In this document: one piece after another, positions 1 through 5,142 of the stretch
Layout of the letters: each line of letters starts with the position of its first letter
Numbering within the stretch: the first letter of the stretch is position 1
Assembly (NCBI GenBank): GCA_035527715.1
Contig: DATKZY010000255.1
Coordinates: forward strand, 1-7,060
DNA: 7,060 bases
DNA from: DSUN01 sp035527715
GTDB taxonomy: Bacteria > Planctomycetota > PUPC01 > DSUN01
Reading direction: 5' to 3'
Notes under the pieces: generated by a model
The model's input: the letters and a program-made list of their open reading frames with translations, nothing else
Told to the model about the DNA's origin: nothing
Databases searched by the model: none
Made by a program: the position numbers and the translations under genes

Positions 1-1363
1 CGCCGAAGTCGTAGCCGTGGAGCTTCGGCCCGAGTTCGAGGGAGCGGAACTTGTCCAGGGTGGTCAGCTCCTGGACGACCGCCATGCCGTTCCCCCCGTT
101 GTCCACGCCGATGCCCATGGGGCAGTAGTACCGCTCCAGGATGCCGATCGCCACGGCAATGTGGGGGTAGGCCACGTGCTCCATGTGGACGCGGAGGACG
201 AGCCTCGCCGGCCGCTTCTCCTCCCCCGGGGTCTCGCGCAGGACGACGAGTTCCGTGGGATCGTTCGTGTAGCCGAGGTCGCCGCCGACCCAGAAGGTCC
301 CGTCCTGGGGCGCGAGGTTGAGGAGCATCTCGAGGCGGTCGAAGGCCTCCTCCTCGGTCTCGCAGGCCGTGAGGGTTTCGCCCAGGACCTCGACGCAACG
401 GTACTCGGGGATGGCCACGCGGCACAGCTCGAGGAGTTCGGCGTTGAAGGCCCCGTGGGTCGGCTTGCCGTGCTCGCCGGCGACCTCGTGCTGCCAGCCG
501 TCGCTCCCCTTCCCGCCGTAGAACCCGAGGAGGTCCGCCTCGCGCTGCGCGCTCCAGGCCGGGTTCAGCCAGCTCGGCCAGCGGAAGACGCGCCAGTCGC
601 GCGCCTCGGTGAGGTTGTGGTACGTCGTGCCGCGGAGGCCGTTGGGCGTCGAGTAGACGCGAAAGACCCCGCCCGCCTTCAGGCACTGGCGGAGCGCGTG
701 CCACGCCTTCTCCGGCAGCCACGCCCCCTCGTCCACCCAGATGCGGTTCACGTGGAGCGAACGGAAGGCCTCGCCGTCGGGGCCCGCCGGGCGGAAGTAG
801 AGCACGGAGCCGTTGGTGAACTCGAGGCGGAAGTACGGGTCGCGGGTCGGCTTCTGCCGGCCCTGGGCGTTCGGGGCCACGCTGGCGGCGAGCTGCTCGT
901 GGGCGCGAAGCTGGAACTCGATCTCCTCGATGATCGTATCGAGGTGGCCCTGCTGGGGCGCGGCCACGAGGCCCAGGCCGCCGCGGGTGGTGAAGGCGAA
1001 GTGGAGCACGTCGGTCGTCAAGCTGATGGTCTTCCCGCAGTCGCGGCCGTCCAGGTGGACGATCTGGGGGTCGGGTGCCCTGAGGTCCTCGACCTGGTGG
1101 GGCCAGTACCTTCGGGGCGAGCCGTCGCGGTTCCGCAGGTAGTGCTCGCCCCAGGTCGCCGGGTCGGCCAGCCGCTCGGCGAGCGTCGCCTCGTCCTCCG
1201 CGAGGAACCCCGCCGCCCGGGAGACCCCTCCGTGGCGGGAGGCGGCGCTCCGCGCGGCCCTGGCGTGCGGATCGTGCCAGAAGCAGTACTCGCTCCCCAC
1301 GAGCGCGGCGGCCCGGCAGGCCACTCCCTTGCTCGCCGTCCCCTTGCAGCGTCGCCGTTTCAA
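1..1363 (-). CDS. Phage terminase large subunit, 3' end beyond window
   Basis: This is the ATPase-nuclease motor subunit that packages phage DNA into procapsids. Read from TTG at 1363, 454 codons are visible and the gene leaves the window at base 1. The ATPase domain shows a Walker A-type loop GRDCGKT (residues 106-112), a Walker B-type strand RIWVDEG (207-213, D211 and E212) and a coupling-type motif YSTPNG (237-242). The start of the RNase H-like nuclease follows, with GGDLGY (D362) and GIGVDNGG (D421). The TTG start is chosen because AGGAGG lies 7 bases upstream and no ATG precedes the conserved part. The N-terminus carries an unusual C-x9-C-x10-C-x2-H motif (C6, C16, C27, H30) followed by HGG (44-46), echoing the small protein encoded upstream. 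The family assignment is firm from the motifs; the Cys/His extension having a zinc or DNA-binding role is inference. The long plus-strand reading frame opposite is a GC-driven shadow. Confidence 0.93.
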   Translation of the reverse strand, partial: MKRRRCKGTASKGVACRAAALVGSEYCFWHDPHARAARSAASRHGGVSRAAGFLAEDEATLAERLADPATWGEHYLRNRDGSPRRYWPHQVEDLRAPDPQIVHLDGRDCGKTISLTTDVLHFAFTTRGGLGLVAAPQQGHLDTIIEEIEFQLRAHEQLAASVAPNAQGRQKPTRDPYFRLEFTNGSVLYFRPAGPDGEAFRSLHVNRIWVDEGAWLPEKAWHALRQCLKAGGVFRVYSTPNGLRGTTYHNLTEARDWRVFRWPSWLNPAWSAQREADLLGFYGGKGSDGWQHEVAGEHGKPTHGAFNAELLELCRVAIPEYRCVEVLGETLTACETEEEAFDRLEMLLNLAPQDGTFWVGGDLGYTNDPTELVVLRETPGEEKRPARLVLRVHMEHVAYPHIAVAIGILERYYCPMGIGVDNGGNGMAVVQELTTLDKFRSLELGPKLHGYDFG

Positions 1364-1370
1364 CGTCCGT

Positions 1371-1376
1371 CCTCCT
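1371..1376 (-). promoter_or_regulatory. Shine-Dalgarno AGGAGG that sets the TTG start
   Basis: A perfect AGGAGG on the minus strand sits 7 bases before the TTG at 1363-1361. It is the main reason for accepting a TTG start for the large terminase gene. The TTG also overlaps a TGA (1362-1360) that ends a low-complexity upstream frame, giving a TTGA junction. Confidence 0.75.
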
Positions 1377-1528
1377 GCAAGCGTCTTGGGGCCCGGACCG
1401 CCGGAGACCCTCTCGATACACCCCGCACACACCGGCGGAGAAGAACACTTTTCACACCGCGACAGGGGACAGGCAGGCCCTGCGGCGCAGCGGCAGCAGG
1501 CCGAATCCACCCCTCGGTCCCGCGGAAT

Positions 1529-1558
1529 CCCGCCCCCGGACGCCCCCCTGCGGCCCCC
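1529..1558 (-). other. Putative G-quadruplex, minus strand
   Basis: Read on the minus strand there are four G-runs of 5, 6, 5 and 3 bases separated by loops of 5, 5 and 1 bases. This fits the canonical G3+N1-7 pattern. It lies in the gap just upstream of the large terminase gene, so it would also be present in the packaging transcript. Whether it folds is untested. Confidence 0.45.
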
Positions 1559-1728
1559 GGGCCGTCCCCGAGCGTCCCTGCGGCCCACGCCGCCAGCCGC
1601 CGCCCCCTCGCGTCCCACGCGGCCCCTGTGCCGTCCCCGGAGGGCCCCACAGCGGCCCACAGAGCACGCACAGCGCAGCGGCAGCGAGGGCCCGCCATTC
1701 CGGGCGCCCCGTGCCTCCCCGTCCCCGA

Positions 1729-2268
1729 TCAGGCCTGGCTCTCATGCGGCTCGTCCTTCTGCTTTGAGTCCTTCTTCGCTCCCCTGGCCTCCTTCGCCGT
1801 CTGGGCCTCCCGCAGCCGCGCGACGAGGGCCGTGGCCCACTCGGCGGGGGTCGTGCCCAGCGGCAGGGCGCCCGGCTCGCGGGCGCTCCGCGTGGCCTTC
1901 AGGTCCCGCAGGCAGTTCCGGACGATCCGCGCCTGGGCCGAGGCCGCTCCCTCTTCGCCCGCCTTCTGGGCGCGCAGGTACTGGAGGAAGGCCATGGACG
2001 CCATCTGGACGGCGACCTCGTCCGAGGAGCCGTTCAGCACGAAGTCCCGGCGGATCTCGGCGAGGAAGGCGTCGCGGATGCGCTGCTCCTCCTGGTTCAG
2101 GACCCGTTTCGCATACGCGCCATGAATGAGGCCGTTCAGGTTGCCCTTGGGCGCGCCCCCGCGGGCGCCGTGGTAGTGGCACACGCGGCGGCCGGGCGCC
2201 GCCGGCTGGCGGCAGCGCCCGCCGGTGTGCTTGCTCCTCGCCGTGCATCGCCGTGCATCATCGCTCAT
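1729..2268 (-). CDS. Cys/His and HGGAP-type small protein, candidate small terminase subunit
   Basis: This gene encodes 179 residues if read from ATG 2268, which has GGAG 7 bases upstream. GTG 2298 (189 residues) is a real alternative because AAGGAG, overlapping the stop of the preceding gene, lies 9 bases before it. The N-terminus has a C-x10-C-x10-C-x2-H motif (C8, C19, C30, H33) running into GGAPKGNLNGLIHGAY (residues 37-52), a module frequent in phage-linked small proteins often labelled small terminase subunits. The middle looks helical (about 57-128) and the tail is charged and Lys/Glu-rich (about 155-178). It lies between a sigma-like gene and the large terminase, the usual place for a DNA-recognition packaging subunit. 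I see no classical helix-turn-helix, so the packaging role rests on motif and position. Confidence 0.78.
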   Translation of the reverse strand: MSDDARRCTARSKHTGGRCRQPAAPGRRVCHYHGARGGAPKGNLNGLIHGAYAKRVLNQEEQRIRDAFLAEIRRDFVLNGSSDEVAVQMASMAFLQYLRAQKAGEEGAASAQARIVRNCLRDLKATRSAREPGALPLGTTPAEWATALVARLREAQTAKEARGAKKDSKQKDEPHESQA

Positions 2269-2311
2269 CGGGTTTCTCCATCCGCCGTCGGAATTCACGT
2301 CCCCTATCTCC

Positions 2312-2962
2312 TTAGTACGCAAACGGGCCGCGGATTGGGGCGGGAAGATCAGATGTCACGCCAGATGTAACGAAGAGATCACGCATGCGGCACAGATCAC
2401 GCCTCAGCGCGTCACGCGTGATCCCCGCGTGGCGGGCCGCCGCGGCCACGGGCATGACCTTCAGCAGCTCGCACAGGCGCCGCAGATGCTCCGGCAGGCG
2501 CGCGAGGACCGCTTCCACGTCCATGCGGCACGCGCACCGCTGCAATGTTGAAGGGGACTTCGTGCCCAGACGCCGCTCCCCATCTGCCGCGCCGAGGGTA
2601 TCGCCCCGTTGCAGGCGCTCTCCGCCCTCGCTCCATACCTCATCGTCGAGCGACAAGCCGCGGCTTCCGGCGCCCCGCTTCTCCGCGTCCCGTTGCCGCA
2701 GGATGGCGATGGCTCTGTGGCGGATGACGCCTCTGGCGAAGGCGGCCCAAGTTCCCCGTTCCGGGTCGTGATCGCCGCGCCGCAGGAGCAGTTCCAGGGC
2801 GAGTTCCTGCTCCATGTCCTCGCGGCCGGCGTCGGCGAACCCCGGCTGCCGGGCGAGCTGCCTCGCCGTCCGCCGGATGAGCTGCATTGTCCTGGGATCG
2901 AACGCCTCTGGCTGCCGCCGGCGCTGTGCCGGCGGTGCCCCTGTCGCCGCCATTCTGCCCAT
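2312..2962 (-). CDS. Sigma-70-family-like RNA polymerase sigma factor, phage-associated
   Basis: The product has 216 residues and a two-part layout like a short sigma factor. Residues 46-98 resemble region 2 (REDMEQELALELL, then ERGTWAAFARGVIRHRAIAILRQ), followed by a linker with SLDD (104-107). Residues 149-197 resemble region 4, with a LPEHLRRLCELL stretch and a helix-turn-helix around AAARHAGITRDALRRDLCRM. ATG 2962 is favoured because GGAG lies 6 bases upstream. The TAA stop is embedded in the Shine-Dalgarno of the next gene, so the two are probably co-transcribed and possibly coupled. Similar proteins sit beside packaging genes in some GC-rich prophage-like regions; here it may direct late gene transcription, which is inference. 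It could instead be a sigma-derived DNA-binding protein without promoter activity. Upstream, TTACCA and TATGAC (about 3070 and 3047) form only a weak promoter candidate. Confidence 0.77.
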   Translation of the reverse strand: MGRMAATGAPPAQRRRQPEAFDPRTMQLIRRTARQLARQPGFADAGREDMEQELALELLLRRGDHDPERGTWAAFARGVIRHRAIAILRQRDAEKRGAGSRGLSLDDEVWSEGGERLQRGDTLGAADGERRLGTKSPSTLQRCACRMDVEAVLARLPEHLRRLCELLKVMPVAAAARHAGITRDALRRDLCRMRDLFVTSGVTSDLPAPIRGPFAY

Positions 2963-3036
2963 GCTGCGCTCCGTGTCGCGCGGACGGAATGAAACGCCCT
3001 TTTAGTTCAATTCCGAGGCTGATAAGGTGGGGCAGA

Positions 3037-3060
3037 GCGTCATATTGTGCGTCGTATTGT
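3037..3060 (+). repeat. Two tandem 12-bp repeats, AT-rich
   Basis: GCGTCATATTGT and GCGTCGTATTGT stand head to tail with one mismatch. They form an AT-rich island in GC-rich DNA, in the divergent region between the sigma-like gene and the RIT genes. They overlap the only plausible promoter boxes for the minus-strand packaging cluster, so a regulator binding site is possible. No third unit is clear. Confidence 0.6.
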
Positions 3061-3101
3061 GTGGTAATATGGCGGCGCGGCGCCTGGGACGGAGTCTTCA
3101 A

Positions 3102-3138
3102 GCAGCGCGGATTGGGCGGCGCGGTCGACCTTGACCGC
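3102..3138 (+). repeat. Candidate left terminal inverted repeat of RIT element
   Basis: GCAGCGCGGATTGGGC (3102-3117) matches the complement of 6457-6472 at 14 of 16 positions. It is followed directly by a block starting GGCGCGG (3118-3124) whose partner lies at 6440-6418 on the other strand. The second block overlaps a strong internal dyad (3120-3139). Similar order on both sides supports a terminal repeat; the unequal spacing and lack of a target duplication argue for caution. Confidence 0.4.
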
Positions 3139-3139
3139 G
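3120..3139 (+). repeat. Perfect 7-bp inverted repeat, recombinase-site-like
   Basis: CGCGGTC and GACCGCG flank a 6-bp centre, GACCTT. Paired arms around a 6-8 bp spacer are the general form of a tyrosine recombinase core site, though arms there are usually 9-13 bp. It could equally be an operator for the rit operon or a hairpin. Confidence 0.5.
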
Positions 3140-3180
3140 ACGCACAACCGCACCGCCGTCAGGCGGAATCTTTTCTTACC

Positions 3181-3186
3181 TATGAT
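3181..3186 (+). promoter_or_regulatory. Possible -10 box TATGAT for the rit operon
   Basis: TATGAT matches TATAAT at five of six positions and follows an AT-rich stretch (3168-3179). No good -35 box lies 16-18 bases upstream (GTCAGG at 17); TTGACC at 3131 is too far away. It is the best basal promoter element I see ahead of ritA and would leave a leader of over 100 bases. Confidence 0.28.
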
Positions 3187-3225
3187 GTAGGAGGAGCGCC
3201 GGGGTACCGGGTGCGCGCATGGTGT

Positions 3226-3269
3226 GGGTGTGGGGCGGGTGGAGGGTGTTCGGGCCGGGGAGGGCTGGG
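3226..3269 (+). other. Two adjacent G-quadruplex motifs in ritA leader
   Basis: The first motif (3226-3246) has G-runs of 3, 4, 3 and 3 with loops TGT, C and TGGA. The second (3252-3269) has runs of 3, 4, 3 and 3 with loops CC, A and CT. Both fit the canonical pattern with short loops and lie on the coding strand, so they would occur in DNA and in the rit mRNA, 30-74 bases before the ritA start. Confidence 0.6.
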
Positions 3270-3277
3270 TGAGAGGC

Positions 3278-3287
3278 CCCACGTGGG
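3278..3287 (+). promoter_or_regulatory. Palindrome CCCACGTGGG abutting the ritA Shine-Dalgarno
   Basis: A perfect 10-bp palindrome ends one base before AAGGAG (3288-3293), itself 6 bases ahead of ATG 3300. It could be an operator or a small hairpin that limits ribosome access to ritA. No direct evidence favours either. Confidence 0.35.
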
Positions 3288-3299
3288 AAGGAGTGGCTG

Positions 3300-4238
3300 A
3301 TGAGTGAGTGGATGGATCGGGTGACTCAGTATGTGGAGGAGTACGCGGCCCGAGGGTTGGCGGGGAAGACGGTTGTGAAGGTCCAGACGGAGCTGGTGTG
3401 CTGGATGAGCTGGCAGCACCGGCGACGGCCACGACGGCGCCTGGAGGAGGTGGATGCGGACCTTTTGGCGCGGTATGTGGCAGAGCGGGCCTCCTTCCGG
3501 TCCAAGTCGACGGTGGCCACGCTGATGAGCATCCTGCGTGGGTTTGGGGAGTTCCTGGTGCGGGAGAAGGTGTGGGCGTCGAACCCGTTGCGTTGGATGC
3601 GGGGGCCGAAGCGCGATGCTCGGAGTCGGGTTCCTCGTCGGCTGAATCGCGAGGCGATGCAGCGGCTGTGGCAGGTAGCGGCGACCTGCCGGCACGGGTA
3701 TCGGCGGCAACTGTGGCTGGCGGTGCTGGGCATGCTGTATGGGACAGGGGCGCGGCGCGGGGAGTTGGTGGGGATGGACGTGGAGGACTGGATCGCCGAG
3801 GACGGGCTGGCTCTGCTGGACGGGCGGAAGACGGGCTGGCCACGTCGCGTGCCGGTGCCGGAGTTGACGGCCCGATGTCTGGAGGCGTACAAGGAGGCTC
3901 GGGAAGAGCATTTGGCAAGCTTGGGGCTGGCCCACGAGAGGGCGCTGTTCGTGAACCGTGACGGGGTTCGGTACCACGCGGAGAGGCTGAGTCGCGGGCT
4001 CAAGCGGCTGGCGTCCCGCGCCGGAGTGGAAGGGTTGACGCTGCACCGGTTCCGCCACACGTGTGCGTCGGACCTGCTGGAGGCTGGGGCGAGTGTGGCC
4101 GAGGTGCAGGAGGTGTTGGGGCATCGCACCATCAGCACGACGATGCGGTACCTCCAGGTGGCGGATCCCCAGCTGCACGGTGCGGCGGCGCTTCATCCGG
4201 TGAATGCCATGTTGCGAGAGGAGACGCACAATGGCTGA
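3300..4238 (+). CDS. ritA: Tyrosine recombinase, first gene of RIT trio (RitA)
   Basis: This 312-residue integrase-family recombinase cuts and rejoins DNA through a covalent tyrosine intermediate. Residues 1-100 resemble the N-terminal SAM-like core-binding domain. The catalytic domain shows Arg I in TGARRGEL (R152), the beta-hairpin Lys in DGRKTGW (K177), the box II HRFR (H249, R252), H275 in LGHRTIS and the nucleophile Y284 in TMRYLQV. All six expected residues are present, so the enzyme should be active. After the tyrosine the tail contains AAALHP (295-300), echoed in RitC. AAGGAG lies 6 bases before ATG 3300, which also overlaps the TGA of a short upstream frame (TGATG). Its last 8 bases overlap ritB, indicating coupled translation. 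Codon use is strongly biased to G-ending codons, unlike ritC. The gene name follows position within the trio; the family call is firm. Confidence 0.93.
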   Translation: MSEWMDRVTQYVEEYAARGLAGKTVVKVQTELVCWMSWQHRRRPRRRLEEVDADLLARYVAERASFRSKSTVATLMSILRGFGEFLVREKVWASNPLRWMRGPKRDARSRVPRRLNREAMQRLWQVAATCRHGYRRQLWLAVLGMLYGTGARRGELVGMDVEDWIAEDGLALLDGRKTGWPRRVPVPELTARCLEAYKEAREEHLASLGLAHERALFVNRDGVRYHAERLSRGLKRLASRAGVEGLTLHRFRHTCASDLLEAGASVAEVQEVLGHRTISTTMRYLQVADPQLHGAAALHPVNAMLREETHNG

Positions 4239-5142
4239 GCGACGGCTGCTGGATCCGTTCATCGAGACGTACCTGAGCTACCTGGAGAACGTGGAGAGGA
4301 AGGCGCACCTGACGGTGAGCGACGTTCGGTGCAGCCTGCGACGGGTGGGGGCTGCGATGGCGAAGCGGCGCCCCGGTGTGCCGCTGTGGAAGGTGGCCTT
4401 CGAGGACTACCTGCATTGGATGGAACAAGCGCGCGAGGAAGGAGCCAGTGAGGCAACCCTCGCGAAGTGCGTGAGTCAGCTGCGCGGCTTGCTCAACTAT
4501 GCCTGGCGGACCGGGCGGGCGGACCGCAACGTGCTGGACGGCTTCCAGGTGCTGGACAACACGAGCCGCAGAGAGCCCAGTGTACTGACGTTGGAGGAAG
4601 CCACGAGGCTGGTAAAGGCGTGTCCGAAGGATACGCTCCAGGAGCGGCGGGACCGTATGATCGTGCTTGTGTTCTACGGCTGTGGGCTGCGGACGAAGGA
4701 GCTGTGTTCCCTGCGTGTGCAGGACGTGGATGCTCAGCGCAAGGAGCTGTTCGTCCGTGAGGGGAAGGGCGACAAGCAGCGCGTCGTCCCCATTCCCCCT
4801 GCGGTGCACGCGGAGCTGCTCGCCTACCTGCTGGAACGTCGGGCCAAGCGCGGCCCCCTGTTCCGTACCGAAGGGGGGCGTGCGGGCATTCGACCGAGGC
4901 ACGCCTGCGAAGCGGTACGGCGTGTGGCCGGATACGCAGGACTGGAAGGCAAGGTGACGCCGAAGACCCTGCGTCACACCTACGCCACGCACCTGATGGA
5001 CCAGGGCGTAGACATCGGCGTACTCTCCGTGCTGCTGGGCCACCGAAGCCCGAAGGAGACCGGGGTGTACCTGCACGCCTTCGCTTCACAACGTCACGAG
5101 GCTGTCCGCCGCCTGCCGACGCGCAAAGGAGACCCCACATGA
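4231..5142 (+). CDS. ritB: Tyrosine recombinase, second gene of RIT trio (RitB)
   Basis: This recombinase has 303 residues from ATG 4231, chosen because AGGAG sits 7 bases upstream; ATG 4204 would add nine residues (MPCCERRRT) deep inside ritA and lacks a comparable site. The N-terminal SAM-like domain spans about residues 5-108. In the catalytic domain I see R154 in GCGLRTKEL, K179 in EGKGDKQR, R248 in TLRHTYATHL, H271 in LLGHRSPKE and Y280 in GVYLHA. The first box II residue, normally His, is Lys (K245 in PKTLRH), a substitution known in this family and compatible with activity. It lacks the AA-x-LHP tail of its two partners. It overlaps ritA by 8 bases and ritC by 4 (ATGA), so the three are made in a fixed series. 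It probably acts with the other two on the element ends. Confidence 0.93.
   Translation: MAERRLLDPFIETYLSYLENVERKAHLTVSDVRCSLRRVGAAMAKRRPGVPLWKVAFEDYLHWMEQAREEGASEATLAKCVSQLRGLLNYAWRTGRADRNVLDGFQVLDNTSRREPSVLTLEEATRLVKACPKDTLQERRDRMIVLVFYGCGLRTKELCSLRVQDVDAQRKELFVREGKGDKQRVVPIPPAVHAELLAYLLERRAKRGPLFRTEGGRAGIRPRHACEAVRRVAGYAGLEGKVTPKTLRHTYATHLMDQGVDIGVLSVLLGHRSPKETGVYLHAFASQRHEAVRRLPTRKGDPT

Larger units (their letters stand above)
1364..1728 (-). other. 365-base gap in packaging cluster, no confident gene
   Basis: This stretch separates the stop of the small HGGAP protein gene from the large terminase start. It is very GC-rich and low in complexity, with runs of G on the minus strand. One minus-strand frame (1698-1360, 112 codons) is open and ends in TGA overlapping the terminase TTG, which would suit translational coupling. 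Its product is Gly/Ala/Arg-rich with no recognisable domain, and its ATG has no closely spaced Shine-Dalgarno. A second frame (1745-1452) is open as well. I treat both as chance frames in GC-rich DNA, with perhaps a one in six chance that the 112-codon one is real. Confidence 0.5.

Noticed and set aside
17..2125. 702-codon open frame on the plus strand
   Set aside because: It lies opposite the large terminase and the HGGAP protein gene, has no recognisable domain, and is Pro/Ala/Arg/Val-rich as expected for the antisense of GC-rich genes. The minus strand carries clear terminase motifs.
3219..3272. Trp-rich 17-codon frame (MVWVWGGW...) as a leader peptide of the rit operon
   Set aside because: The sequence is a G/T-rich run that also forms G-quadruplex motifs, which produces Trp and Val codons by composition, and there is no closely spaced Shine-Dalgarno or attenuator pair tied to it.
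4204..4230. Earlier ATG for ritB adding nine residues
   Set aside because: It would overlap ritA by 35 bases and has no good Shine-Dalgarno; ATG 4231 has AGGAG at 7 bases and the usual short overlap.
3040..4262. Long minus-strand open frames opposite ritA (292, 270 and 360 codons)
   Set aside because: Products are Pro/Ser/His-rich with no domains and no good ribosome sites, while the plus strand has a full recombinase with all catalytic residues.
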